Positions 8,401-17,350 are shown, counted from the first letter of the stretch. The stretch is DNA of 64,000 nucleotides from Spirochaetota bacterium (GCA_022703505.1 JAKLDN010000004.1:62001-126000); one strand, 5' to 3'. Notes: generated by a model from the sequence alone, not told the origin. A program made the numbers and translations.

Positions 8401-9290
8401 CGTATCCGTCTCACCCTCGGTATCCTCAGATCCCCGAAGGCGTCCAGGATACGGGCCATGAGGTCGAAGGACTCCTCCTCCAGGATCTCGGGGCGGTCGC
8501 CGGGGCCGTGGAGGAGGGCCCAGGTGGCGGGGGGCTCCGCGGGAAACTCCCCGTGCGGGGCTTGTGTCCCGTCCGGGCGCCCGTGGCGAGGGGCGGGACT
8601 CCTCGCGTCCAGTTCGGACCGCGGCAGGAGGGTCACGGTGACCGCGGGAATCCCGCCCAGGGCGAAGCCCAGGTCGTCGGACCAGGGCACGGGCAGGCGG
8701 AGGGGAGCCGCGCCGGCACGGCGGAGGGTCCGGGCCGCCCAGGACTCCAGGTCGCCGATGCGCCCGGCCAGGTCCCCGCAGTCCGGCCCCCGGGAGGCAA
8801 GAAGGTCCCGGGCGGTGGTGGACAGGATCGGCACGGTGCCCCGGCCGGTCACGTCGAAGACGAAGACCGCCGGCGGCTCCTCCCCCTCCCCCGCCAGGGC
8901 CTTGACCCGGCCCGCCAGGGCGCGTGCCACCGCAAAGGAGCCCTGGTCTCCCGCCCCCGAGGACTCCTCGGAATCCGTGAACAGGATCACGGTGTTGTGC
9001 GGCTCCTCCCGGAGGGCCAGGCGCCCGGCCAGGTCCGCAAGCTGGAGGCAGGCGGCGCCGTTGTCCAGGGCGCCGGAGCTACCGGGCCTGCGGTCATGGT
9101 GGGCCACGAGCAGCTTGGTCCGGTACCGGGGATTGTAGGAGGAATCCGGGAATTTCACAGCCAGGTGAAGGCTTCCGGCCAGGGGAATCCGGGCGGAAGC
9201 GACCCCGCGATCCCGGAGTAAGGCCTCCAGCACGGCGGGTCGGTCGGCGTCCGGTACGGTCAGGGCCCGTAGGAAGAGGGAGGGTATCAC
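8397..9290 (-). CDS. M28-family zinc aminopeptidase-like protein
   Basis: About 297 residues with the co-catalytic dizinc site of M28 peptidases. Visible motifs are AHHDRRPGSSGALDNGAA (His and bridging Asp), FTDSEESSGAGDQG (Glu pair), FVFDVTG (Asp) and a late His in ALLHGPGD. No signal peptide is visible, so it is probably cytosolic; family members release N-terminal amino acids or process small amides. The start is a GTG at 9290 without Shine-Dalgarno, placed nine bases after a good promoter, suggesting a leaderless message. Substrate is unknown. It is transcribed away from the small kinase-like gene. Confidence 0.82.
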   Translation of the reverse strand: MIPSLFLRALTVPDADRPAVLEALLRDRGVASARIPLAGSLHLAVKFPDSSYNPRYRTKLLVAHHDRRPGSSGALDNGAACLQLADLAGRLALREEPHNTVILFTDSEESSGAGDQGSFAVARALAGRVKALAGEGEEPPAVFVFDVTGRGTVPILSTTARDLLASRGPDCGDLAGRIGDLESWAARTLRRAGAAPLRLPVPWSDDLGFALGGIPAVTVTLLPRSELDARSPAPRHGRPDGTQAPHGEFPAEPPATWALLHGPGDRPEILEEESFDLMARILDAFGDLRIPRVRRIR

Positions 9291-9299
9291 GCTGGCGGC

Positions 9300-9328
9300 A
9301 GTCTACCCCCGCGTATCCGGGGGGTCAA
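9300..9328 (-). promoter_or_regulatory. Sigma-70 promoter of the M28 gene
   Basis: On the minus strand TTGACC (9328-9323), a 17-base spacer and TAGACT (9305-9300) are followed by nine bases and the GTG start. This is one of the clearest consensus-like promoters in the window and leaves room for only a one- to three-base leader. Confidence 0.65.
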
Positions 9329-9372
9329 GGGAAGCGGCCCTTCATGTGGTGTTACCCCCGCGGGATCCCGTT

Positions 9373-9389
9373 GTTTCATTATTAGAAAC
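9373..9389. promoter_or_regulatory. GTTTC-N7-GAAAC inverted repeat, possible operator
   Basis: A 5-bp inverted repeat centred in a short A/T-rich island lies between the divergent M28 gene and the 84-residue gene. A further GTTTCAT occurs at 9423. It could be a regulator site; the spacing does not match the LexA boxes I know. Confidence 0.3.
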
Positions 9390-9469
9390 ATTCTCGCCCC
9401 GCGGGAAGCCGTCGCCCGGGTGGTTTCATGTTCCGGCCCCTTCCCGCCCGAGCGGGACAAGGAGGAGCC

Positions 9470-9724
9470 ATGGACAGCATCGGAACCTGGCGGATCCTGT
9501 CCCTTCTGGAGACGCACGGGGAAGAGGAAGTTTATTCCGCCACGGACTCGGCCGACGAGGACCTCCGGCTTCGGATCCTCCATCCGAAGGCTCCGGAGGA
9601 GGACAAGATCGCCTTCGAGGAGATGGAGCGGACCGAGGAAGCCACCCTGGAGGGGTCGCGCCGGATCCGGGAGATCGGCCGGACCGAGGACGGACGGCCC
9701 TACGCCGTCTATTCGGCCCTCTGA
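9470..9724 (+). CDS. 84-residue protein resembling an isolated kinase N-lobe
   Basis: A small gene with a strong ribosome site (AAGGAGGAG, six bases before ATG). The product reads like the first lobe of a Hanks-type Ser/Thr kinase. IGTWRILSLLETHGEEEVYSA corresponds to a glycine-rich loop, LRLRILHP to the strand with the ATP-binding Lys, FEEMERTEEATLEGSRRI to helix C, and EIGRTEDGRPYAVYSAL to strands 4-5 up to the hinge. The glycines of the loop are mostly missing and the VAIK-type lysine is absent (Arg/Leu instead). No catalytic lobe follows. The resemblance is my reading of the pattern, not a database match. It may be a regulatory remnant. Confidence 0.6.
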   Translation: MDSIGTWRILSLLETHGEEEVYSATDSADEDLRLRILHPKAPEEDKIAFEEMERTEEATLEGSRRIREIGRTEDGRPYAVYSAL

Positions 9725-9788
9725 GGCCGGAGGAACCCTCCGGGACCGGGCGGAACCGGCCTGCGGACGCCGTCCCGGATCGGCGGCA

Positions 9789-9818
9789 TTGACGGAACGG
9801 CCCGCTCTCTTGGATACT
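9789..9818 (+). promoter_or_regulatory. Sigma-70 promoter of the signal peptidase gene
   Basis: TTGACG (9789-9794), an 18-base spacer and GATACT (9813-9818) lie ten bases before the ATG at 9829. The bases in between contain no Shine-Dalgarno. CTTGGA/TCCAAG (9809-9828) form a small inverted repeat touching the ATG. Confidence 0.55.
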
Positions 9819-9828
9819 GCTTTCCAAG

Positions 9829-11721
9829 ATGAAACACCCAGCCAAGCCCCGTCCCGCCGCCGAATCCGGAGAGCCGGTACCCATACAACCGTCCGCCGCC
9901 CCGGGACCCGAGGTTAAGCGACCCGGAATCGCCGCCCTCGCGTACGCCGGGATCCTGGTCGGATCCGTCCCTCTCACCGGATTCTCCCGGCTCGACGGCC
10001 TGTACGTCGTTTACCTGCTCCTGACCCTGGCCGTCGCGGCCGGGGAGTTGGCCTTCCTGAGCGCGATTTTCCGCAAGGGCCGGACCGGGCTCTTCCCGGC
10101 CTGGAAGAAATTCACGGGGTATTCCATCCCGGTCTACTACTTCGCCCACGCCCTGCCGCGGATCGAGTGGAGCAACGCGGGCCTCATCGGCCCCGGACGG
10201 GTGCTTTTCCTTTTCATCCTGACCCTCGCGGCCGCGGCCGCGGGCGGCCTCGCCTTCTTCCTGGCCGGACGGCCCGGGGCCCTGGCCGCGGCGGGGGTGA
10301 TCGAGTCCGAGGAGGTCTCCGACCGGGCCTTGCGGAAGCGCCGGGCCCGGGAACGCAAGCCCCGGGGCCTGGTCGCGGTCGTCCTGGACTGGGTCGACGC
10401 CATAGCCTGGGCGGCCATCGCCGTGCTGGTGGTGAACATCTTCGTCTTCCAGCTCTACGAGGTGCCCTCGGAGTCCATGGTGCCCGCCTTCCTGGTCAAG
10501 GACCGGCCCTTCACGGTCAAGCTCTCCTCAGGTCCCCGGGTCCCCCTGACCGAGTGGCGCCTTCCCTTCCTGCGCCTGCCGCGCCGGGGGGACGTCGTGA
10601 CGATCTCCAACCCCCGGTACCCCGAGAACCACCGGGTCGACCTCAAGAAGCACGTCTCCCAGTTCGTCTACATGGTCACCCTGACCGCGGTCCACCTCGA
10701 TTCGACCCTGCCGGACGGAACCCCCAAAGCGGATCCCCTGGTCAAGCGCATCACGGGAGTGCCGGGGGAAAAGCTCATGATGGTGGACGACGTCCTGTAT
10801 GCCCGCCGGAAGGGCGAGCCCGGGTTCCGGAAGGTCGAGGAACCCTGGGCCGCGACGGACCTGTGGAAACAGGACGCGGCCCTGCGCCGTAAAATACAGC
10901 ACCTGCCCCTGGACGAGGCGACCCGGGCCCTCCTCGCCCGCGTGGACGCCCTCAAGAACGGAGCCAAGCCCGAGGACCTGGGCGCGGCCGTCGGATCCTC
11001 GCTCGGACGGATCGAGGCGGCCCTGTCCAGGCTGGAAGCCTCGGGCCGGGAGGCGGCTTCCGGACCGGACATGTCCCGGACGGACCCCGCCCTTCGCACC
11101 CGCCGGGACGAGGCGGCCTCGGCTGCAGCCCGGGGCGAGAACCCCTTCGCGGAAGCCGGAGCCGCGGCCGAGGACCTCTCCCTGGCTCTGGCGGCCTCCG
11201 CGTCACCGGCGGTCCGATCGGCCCTGCGCGCCTATGCGGAGGGAGCGGCGGCCGCCGCGGCCGCTCCGGCGGCGAACGCCTACGACCGGGGCTCCCGGTC
11301 CCTGAACCTCCTTGTGAAGGCCAATCTCCTGGCCCGGATGGAGCGCGTGCTCGGCCTGCTGGCGGCGGGGACTCCCCTGGAGACCGCCGCCCGGGACCCC
11401 GAGCGGGGCCGCCTGGTCGCGGAGGCCCGGGAGCTCTACCTGTACCTGCAGGGCTTCTACGACAACCGGAATTTCCCCGAGTTCCCCGCCGGGGAGGCCT
11501 TCCTGGCCCCGGACGAGTACTTCGCCATGGGCGACAACCGCTACAACTCCCTGGATTTCCGGTTCCGGGAAACCCCCGCGACCCGGGCGCTGGATCCCGC
11601 GGATCCCGCCTCGGTCCGCTACGTCTCGATCCTGGAACCCTTCGCGGTCAAGCTCAAGTTCATCGAGGGCCACGCGGTCTTCCGGCTCTGGCCCCCGTCC
11701 CGGCTGGGAATCATTCGTTGA
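9829..11721 (+). CDS. lepB: Signal peptidase I with a large internal insertion
   Basis: Membrane serine protease that removes signal peptides at the outer face of the inner membrane. At 630 residues it is about twice the usual size. Residues about 35-160 contain several extra membrane helices. The anchor near 185-205 leads into VPSESM with nucleophile Ser216. The general-base Lys306 sits in DPLVKRITGVPGE, and the conserved GDNRYNSLDFR starts at 568. Between these motifs about 260 residues replace the 60-130 seen in common enzymes; the extra part is Ala-rich, helical and partly low-complexity. udk-like follows after 19 bases. Confidence 0.88.
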   Translation: MKHPAKPRPAAESGEPVPIQPSAAPGPEVKRPGIAALAYAGILVGSVPLTGFSRLDGLYVVYLLLTLAVAAGELAFLSAIFRKGRTGLFPAWKKFTGYSIPVYYFAHALPRIEWSNAGLIGPGRVLFLFILTLAAAAAGGLAFFLAGRPGALAAAGVIESEEVSDRALRKRRARERKPRGLVAVVLDWVDAIAWAAIAVLVVNIFVFQLYEVPSESMVPAFLVKDRPFTVKLSSGPRVPLTEWRLPFLRLPRRGDVVTISNPRYPENHRVDLKKHVSQFVYMVTLTAVHLDSTLPDGTPKADPLVKRITGVPGEKLMMVDDVLYARRKGEPGFRKVEEPWAATDLWKQDAALRRKIQHLPLDEATRALLARVDALKNGAKPEDLGAAVGSSLGRIEAALSRLEASGREAASGPDMSRTDPALRTRRDEAASAAARGENPFAEAGAAAEDLSLALAASASPAVRSALRAYAEGAAAAAAAPAANAYDRGSRSLNLLVKANLLARMERVLGLLAAGTPLETAARDPERGRLVAEARELYLYLQGFYDNRNFPEFPAGEAFLAPDEYFAMGDNRYNSLDFRFRETPATRALDPADPASVRYVSILEPFAVKLKFIEGHAVFRLWPPSRLGIIR

Positions 11722-11740
11722 GATTAGGAGGAACCTCCCG

Positions 11741-13396
11741 ATGAAAGAGATCCGCGTTACCTACCCGGACGGCCGGGTCCTCTCCTACCCCTTCCTGATC
11801 AAGGCCTCCGACGCCCTGGAACCCCTCGGGACCCTCCCCCGCCCCCTGGCCGCGGCGCTCATCAACAACGAGCTCTGCCCCCTGGACTACTTCCTCACCA
11901 CCGACTGCACCCTGGCACCCGTGACCGTGGACACCAACCTGGGCGCGGTCACCTACCGCCGCTCCCTCTGCTTCCTCCTGGCCATGGCGTCCCGGGAGCT
12001 CTTCCCGAATCGCCGCCTGGTCGCGGGCATGGCCATCGGGACGGGGTTCTTCCATTTCTTCGACGACGACGAGAAGGACGACCCGAAGGACATCCGGATC
12101 CTGGAGAAGCGGATGCGCGAACTTGTGGCCCGGGACATACCGATCCACCGGGAATGGATGTCCTACTCGGGAGCGCTGGAGTATTTCCGCACCCAGGGCC
12201 AGACGGACACCCTGGCCCTGCTGGAGCACATGAACGACCCCCGGATAGCCGTGAACGAATGCGCCGGATTCCGGGACCTCCACGTAACCCCCCTGGTGCC
12301 GTCCACGGGGGTCCTGGCCGTCTTCGAGCTTCTGCCCTACCACGACGGCTTCCTCCTGCGCTACCCCCACAAGGAGGACGACAAGGTTCCCCCCTTCGAG
12401 GACGACCCGGTCCTCTACCGGATCGCCACGGAGTACCGGGAGCGAGGCAAGATCCTGGGGGTCTCCTCCGTGGGGACCCTGAACAGCATCAACTCCCCCA
12501 AGAAGATCAAGGAGTACATCCAGGTAGCGGAAGCCCTCCAGAACAAGAAGATGGCCGAATTGGCAGACCAGGTTGCCGCCCGGGCCGGCACGGTCAAGGC
12601 CCTCCTGATCGCCGGCCCCTCCAGCTCCGGGAAGACCACGACCTCCAAGAAGCTGGCCATCCAGCTCAAGGTCATGGGCTTCGAGCCCGTGGTCATCGCC
12701 CTGGACGACTACTTCGTGGACCGGGACCACACCCCCCGGGACGAGAACGGGGAATACGACTTCGAGTGCCTGGAGGCCCTGGACGTCGAGTACCTGAACG
12801 AACAGCTCGTGGAGCTCTTCCGGGGGGACGAGATCGAGCTGCCGGCCTTCGACTTCAAGACCGGGACCCGCCGGCCCTCGGGGAAGAAACTGCGGCTCTC
12901 CACGGGCCGGGAGATCGTCGTCATGGAGGGCATCCACGGCCTGAACGACAAGCTCACCCCGCGGATCCCCCGGGAGCAGAAATTCAAGGTCTACGTCTCC
13001 GCCCTGACCCAGCTCAACCTGGACGACCACAACCGCATCTCCACCACGGACAACCGCCTGCTGCGGCGGATCGTCCGGGACTGGCAGTTCCGGGGCAAGA
13101 CCGCCCTGGATACCCTCAAGATGTGGGCCTCGGTCCAGCGGGGCGAGCGGCGCCACATCTTCCCCTTCCAGAACTCCGCGGACGCGGCCTTCAACTCCGC
13201 CCTGGACTACGAGCTCGGGGTCCTCAAGATCTACGCGGAACCCGTGCTCCGCTCCGTCAAGCCCATAGAGCCCGAGTACGCAGAGGCGGGCCGCCTGCTC
13301 GCGTTCCTGGCGAATTTCTCGCCGATACCCGCCCAGTTCGTGCCCGGAAACTCGATCTTGAGAGAGTTCATTGGGGAGAGCGAATTCAAGTATTGA
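11741..13396 (+). CDS. TGS/ThrRS-like N-terminus fused to uridine kinase
   Basis: A 551-residue fusion. Residues 1-60 (MKEIRVTYPDGRVLSYPFLI) look like a TGS domain. About 60-230 resemble the ThrRS second additional domain, with NECAGFRDLHVTP echoing the CRGPHV segment. The editing-type HxxxH is replaced by RRSLCFLL, so hydrolysis of mischarged tRNA is unlikely. Residues about 285-551 are a P-loop nucleoside kinase of the uridine kinase/phosphoribulokinase fold with GPSSSGKTT at 292-300, ALDDYFVDRD and VVMEGIHGLND. The AGGAGG ribosome site is strong. Such fusions occur in other anaerobic bacteria; the biochemical role is not settled. Confidence 0.88.
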   Translation: MKEIRVTYPDGRVLSYPFLIKASDALEPLGTLPRPLAAALINNELCPLDYFLTTDCTLAPVTVDTNLGAVTYRRSLCFLLAMASRELFPNRRLVAGMAIGTGFFHFFDDDEKDDPKDIRILEKRMRELVARDIPIHREWMSYSGALEYFRTQGQTDTLALLEHMNDPRIAVNECAGFRDLHVTPLVPSTGVLAVFELLPYHDGFLLRYPHKEDDKVPPFEDDPVLYRIATEYRERGKILGVSSVGTLNSINSPKKIKEYIQVAEALQNKKMAELADQVAARAGTVKALLIAGPSSSGKTTTSKKLAIQLKVMGFEPVVIALDDYFVDRDHTPRDENGEYDFECLEALDVEYLNEQLVELFRGDEIELPAFDFKTGTRRPSGKKLRLSTGREIVVMEGIHGLNDKLTPRIPREQKFKVYVSALTQLNLDDHNRISTTDNRLLRRIVRDWQFRGKTALDTLKMWASVQRGERRHIFPFQNSADAAFNSALDYELGVLKIYAEPVLRSVKPIEPEYAEAGRLLAFLANFSPIPAQFVPGNSILREFIGESEFKY

Positions 13397-13457
13397 GCCC
13401 TACGAATCGCGCCGGTACTCAAATCCGGGGCGGACGTTTGCGCACCGGCGAGACCGA

Positions 13458-13482
13458 ACGTCCGGCGCGAGGCGCCGGGCGT
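13458..13482 (+). terminator. Hairpin after the uridine-kinase fusion
   Basis: A stem of seven perfect pairs (CCGGCGC / GCGCCGG, loop GAG) extends to 11 pairs with one wobble, followed by ATCTTCAT. It separates the kinase gene from oppA. Confidence 0.55.
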
Positions 13483-13607
13483 ATCTTCATACAGTAACAA
13501 TAGATATATCAGCCGGAACCCTCTTCCCACGCCGGTTCCGCTTTACTTCCCGTTCCGGATGATCCATAATACGCGCAGGTTTCTCGAATTCCAAAGGAGG
13601 AGTTGAG

Positions 13608-16172
13608 ATGAGCAGAAAAGTGTTGATCATCCTCGCCATCGTCACCGCGGCGGCCTTCGCGCTGGCCGGGTGCGGCGGCGGGGCCGGGGCGGGAGCCGGG
13701 GTCGCCAAGGGCGACACGGGCCCGCTCGTAGACAAGATCATCATCGACGTCCGGATGGACCAGTCCATCGCGGCCAAGGATACGGTGGAAGGCAAAACCG
13801 ACATCTTCGCCTACGGCATGGACGCCAGCGTCTTCTTCGGCCTGCCCCAGGCGGACCGGGAGAAGCTCTCCGTCTACCCCGTTCCGTCCGGATCCTGGTC
13901 CTATCTCATGAACCCCATCCCCAACCAGGCGCCCTACGTCTGGAAGACCAAGACGGGGAAGGAATACTTCAACCCCCTGGCCATCCGGGAGGTCCGGTAC
14001 GCCATCAACTGGCTCATCGACCGCAAGAAGATGGTCGACGAGATCCTCCTGGGCGGCGGCGAGCCGGCCTTCACCTCCATGACCCCCGGCCAGCCCGGCA
14101 CCTACCGCTACAACATCATCGCCACCAAGCTGGGTATGACCGAGCGCGGCGACGAGAAGCGGGCCATCGCGGAGATCACCGCGGCCCTGGAAGCCGCGGC
14201 CAAACTCCCCGAGAACAGCGGCAAGCTCCGCAAGACCGGCCAGTTCTGGACCTACAAGGGCGAGCCCATCGTCGTGAAGTTCATCATCCGGGTGGACGAT
14301 CCCCAGGGCCGCCTCCCCGCGGGCCGCTACGTGGCGGACCAGCTGGAAAAGGCGGGCATCAAGGTCGAGCGCCTGGAGTACGACCGCTCCAAGGCCGGAC
14401 GCATGGTCTACGGCGGGGATCCCGCGGCCTATGAATGGACCATGTACACCGAGGGCTGGGGCGCCGGAGCCACCCGCCGCTGGTGGGACGTCTCCATCTC
14501 CCAGATGTACGCCCCCTACTACGGGTACATGCCCGGCGGCGCCACCGAGGGCTTCTGGAACTACAAGCAGGACGAGATCGACAAGCTGGCCATGAAGAGC
14601 TACAACGGCTGGTTCCTGACCGACGAGGAGTACTGGAACGACAACCTCAAGGCCCAGGAGTTGGGCCTTACCGAGGCCGTCCGCATCTGGGTATGCTCCC
14701 AGATCGACTACTTCATCGCCAACAAGGACCGGGTCACGAACCGCTTCGTCTACGGCCTCGGGGACGGCCTGAACGGCTGGTCCTTCATCACCGCGGACGT
14801 GAAGCCCAACGACAAGGGCGAGAAGATTCTCCGGGCCACCCAGTTCTCCGCCAAGGGAGGCCTCTTCATGAGCGCCTGGGACCCCGTGGGCGTGGACGGA
14901 TTCTCGGACACCTACGTTTCCATGATCGTGGAACAGTGCACCATGCGGGAGTACTTCGAGGCGCCCAACACCGCCATCGACACCCCCTACCTAGTCCAGT
15001 GGGACCTCAAGGACGTCCAGTCCAACGTCGGCCCTGACACCACCGGGGACGGCAAGCCCGAGGGCCTCATCGACGTGCCCGCGGACGCGGTCAAGTACGA
15101 TTCCGCCACCAAGACCTGGAAGAAGGTCGGCTCCGGCGTCAAGTCCTACTCCACCGCCAAGTACACGGTGAAGGATTCGGTCTGGCACGACGGGAACAAG
15201 ATCGGCCTGGCGGACTTCGTCTACTCCCTGGGCTTCCAGACCGACTGGTCCACCAAGGACGGGGACGCGGACCTGGCCTACGAGGAAGCCTACGCCTCCC
15301 AGTACCAGCCCACCCTGGAGACCCTTAAGGGCGTGATCTTCAACAAGGACGGAAGCTTCACCACCTACTACGACTTCAATTGGCCGATGGACAAGAACCG
15401 CGTGGCCTACGGCGGCCTTCTGTCCCCCAAGGCCGGAAACCCCGGACGGCCCACCATGGTGCCGTGGACGATCACCGAGGCCATCGGTCTCCTGGTGACC
15501 GAGGGCGCGGCCAGCGGCACCGTCTACGCGATCACCGAGGATCCCTCGATGACCCAGATCGACGTGGCCAGCCCGGCCTGCGTGGCGGATCTCAAGGCCA
15601 AGCTCAACGAGATGGTGGAGAAGAAGCACGTCCCGGTCTACGTCAAGGACCACATGAAGCCCGCCGAGGCCGTGGACGCCTACAAGAAAACCCTGGCCTT
15701 CATCGAGAAGTACGGCCACGCCTACGTCTCCAACGGGCCCTTCTACATCTCCAAGATCGACTCCACCGCCAACTACATGGAGCTCTCCGCCTACCGCAAG
15801 GGCTACCCCTACAAGAAGGACTACTGGGGCAAGTTCTTCGCCCTCGAGGTGACCCAGATCGACAACGTGGCCATCCCGGCCAACGCCCGGCGCGACGCGG
15901 ACGCGGTGATCGACCTTACGGTCTCCCAGTTCACCTACCCCAGCGACCAGACCAAGCCCGCCGACAAGGACGCCAAGGTCCAGGTGACCCTGATTTCCCA
16001 GGACGGCGAGAAGGCCTACCCGGCCAAGTACGTGAAGGACGGATCCTTCCAGGCCGTGATCCCCGCCGCCGACCTGGCCAAGCTCCAGCCCGGCAGCTAT
16101 ACCCTGGTGTCCGAGTCCAAGTTTGCGGACGAAGCCCCCTCGGTGAAACCCGGAAACCTGGTCCTGTTCTAG
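13608..16172 (+). CDS. oppA: ABC-type oligopeptide-binding lipoprotein (OppA-like)
   Basis: The 854-residue solute-binding protein of the importer encoded just downstream. The signal peptide ends in the lipobox LAGC (Cys22), so it is a lipoprotein exposed in the periplasm. It belongs to the SBP_bac_5 type, seen in ADREKLSVYPVPSGSWSY, NPLAIREVRYAINWLIDR and the late SNGPFYISKID. It is some 300 residues longer than E. coli OppA (about 540). The C-terminal 80 residues (VQVTLISQDGEKAYPAKYV) look like an added beta domain. AAAGGAGGAG gives a very strong ribosome site. A GC hairpin after the gene would favour high expression of this subunit. Confidence 0.9.
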   Translation: MSRKVLIILAIVTAAAFALAGCGGGAGAGAGVAKGDTGPLVDKIIIDVRMDQSIAAKDTVEGKTDIFAYGMDASVFFGLPQADREKLSVYPVPSGSWSYLMNPIPNQAPYVWKTKTGKEYFNPLAIREVRYAINWLIDRKKMVDEILLGGGEPAFTSMTPGQPGTYRYNIIATKLGMTERGDEKRAIAEITAALEAAAKLPENSGKLRKTGQFWTYKGEPIVVKFIIRVDDPQGRLPAGRYVADQLEKAGIKVERLEYDRSKAGRMVYGGDPAAYEWTMYTEGWGAGATRRWWDVSISQMYAPYYGYMPGGATEGFWNYKQDEIDKLAMKSYNGWFLTDEEYWNDNLKAQELGLTEAVRIWVCSQIDYFIANKDRVTNRFVYGLGDGLNGWSFITADVKPNDKGEKILRATQFSAKGGLFMSAWDPVGVDGFSDTYVSMIVEQCTMREYFEAPNTAIDTPYLVQWDLKDVQSNVGPDTTGDGKPEGLIDVPADAVKYDSATKTWKKVGSGVKSYSTAKYTVKDSVWHDGNKIGLADFVYSLGFQTDWSTKDGDADLAYEEAYASQYQPTLETLKGVIFNKDGSFTTYYDFNWPMDKNRVAYGGLLSPKAGNPGRPTMVPWTITEAIGLLVTEGAASGTVYAITEDPSMTQIDVASPACVADLKAKLNEMVEKKHVPVYVKDHMKPAEAVDAYKKTLAFIEKYGHAYVSNGPFYISKIDSTANYMELSAYRKGYPYKKDYWGKFFALEVTQIDNVAIPANARRDADAVIDLTVSQFTYPSDQTKPADKDAKVQVTLISQDGEKAYPAKYVKDGSFQAVIPAADLAKLQPGSYTLVSESKFADEAPSVKPGNLVLF

Positions 16173-16196
16173 GACGAAGGCGCGCATCCGAAAACC

Positions 16197-16222
16197 GCGC
16201 GGCGCCCTGCGGGGCGCCGCGC
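16197..16222 (+). terminator. Intercistronic hairpin between oppA and oppB
   Basis: A perfect 11-bp stem (GCGCGGCGCCC, 16197-16207 with 16212-16222), loop TGCG, preceded by AAAA. There is no T-run on the plus strand, so partial read-through or mRNA protection of oppA is more likely than full termination. Confidence 0.6.
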
Positions 16223-16309
16223 TCGCCTTCCCGAGCTCCCGGTCGGACGCGTCCCCTCGACGGGCGACTGGTCTGCGGAGCGAAATCCTTCCCAGGACAG
16301 GTGGCCCCG

Positions 16310-17350
16310 ATGTACAAGTGGTACGCGATAAAACGCATCCTGAAGGGCGTGGCGATGTACGCCCTCCTCATGTTCACCTTCTCCGCCCTCTTCAACACGG
16401 TCTCCGAGACTACCCTCAAGGGCCAGATCGAGGAGCAGGTGCGCCAGGAGTCCCAGCGGCTCCGGAACCTGAAATCCGAGCAGATCCGCGCCTTCCAGAT
16501 CGACCGGCGGGACCAGCTCTACAAGCTCTATAAACTCGACCGGCCCTGGACGGAGCGGGTCGTCTCCCGGGCCGTCAACGCCCTGACCTTCAAATTCGGC
16601 CGTTCCACCATCATCAAGACCCAGAAGGGCGAGCGGGAAGTCATCAAGATCATCATGGAAGCCATGCCGCGGTCCATATTGCTCTTCACGACCACCATCG
16701 TCTTCGAGATATTCCTCGGGATCTGGCTGGGTTTGAAAAAAGCCCAGAAGCCCGGGGGGTCCCTGGACAAGTCCACCAGCTTCATCACCATGGTCGTCTA
16801 CGGCCTGCCCTCCTGGTGGCTGGGGATGATGCTGATCATGATCTTCGTCTACGGGATCAAGCTCTTTCCCTCCGGGGGCCTGCATTCCGTGCCCACACCC
16901 GGGGGAATCCTCAAGGTCCTGGACCTGATCTGGCACATGATCCTGCCCATGCTGACCCTGCTGCTCATCGGATTCTGGAGCCTGGGCTTCGTGGTACGCA
17001 ATATCGTCCTGGGCGTGCTCCAGGAGGACTACATCATGAGCGCCCGCGCCCGGGGCATCCCGGAGAACAAGGTGCTCTTCGGACACACCATGCGAACCGC
17101 GGCCCCGCCCCTCATCACCATGGCCCTGCTGACCCTCCTGGCGTCCATCTCGGGAAGCATCATCTTCGAAGGGATCTTCTCCTGGCCCGGCTTGGGCAAC
17201 CTGTACTGGATCGCCATCCAGCAGAACGACATTCCGGTCCTCCTGGCGGACCTGGCCATAACCACCGGCATATATCAGGCGGGACTGATCTTCCTGGATC
17301 TGACCTACGGATTCCTGGACCCCCGCATCAAGATAGGCGGCAAAGCATGA
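16310..17350 (+). CDS. oppB: Oligopeptide ABC transporter permease OppB
   Basis: First inner-membrane permease, about 346 residues. After TM1 (ILKGVAMYALLMFTFSALF) there is a charged periplasmic or helical segment of about 90 residues (GQIEEQVRQESQRLRNLKSE). Five further helices follow. The EAA loop that contacts the ATPases is EDYIMSARARGIPENKVLFGH. The start ATG at 16310 is preceded by CAGGTGG. The stop overlaps the oppC start (ATGA), indicating coupled translation of the two permeases. Confidence 0.92.
   Translation: MYKWYAIKRILKGVAMYALLMFTFSALFNTVSETTLKGQIEEQVRQESQRLRNLKSEQIRAFQIDRRDQLYKLYKLDRPWTERVVSRAVNALTFKFGRSTIIKTQKGEREVIKIIMEAMPRSILLFTTTIVFEIFLGIWLGLKKAQKPGGSLDKSTSFITMVVYGLPSWWLGMMLIMIFVYGIKLFPSGGLHSVPTPGGILKVLDLIWHMILPMLTLLLIGFWSLGFVVRNIVLGVLQEDYIMSARARGIPENKVLFGHTMRTAAPPLITMALLTLLASISGSIIFEGIFSWPGLGNLYWIAIQQNDIPVLLADLAITTGIYQAGLIFLDLTYGFLDPRIKIGGKA

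Noticed and set aside
9373-9389. LexA box
   Set aside because: The GTTTC-N7-GAAAC pattern does not fit LexA sites known to me; no SOS gene adjacent.
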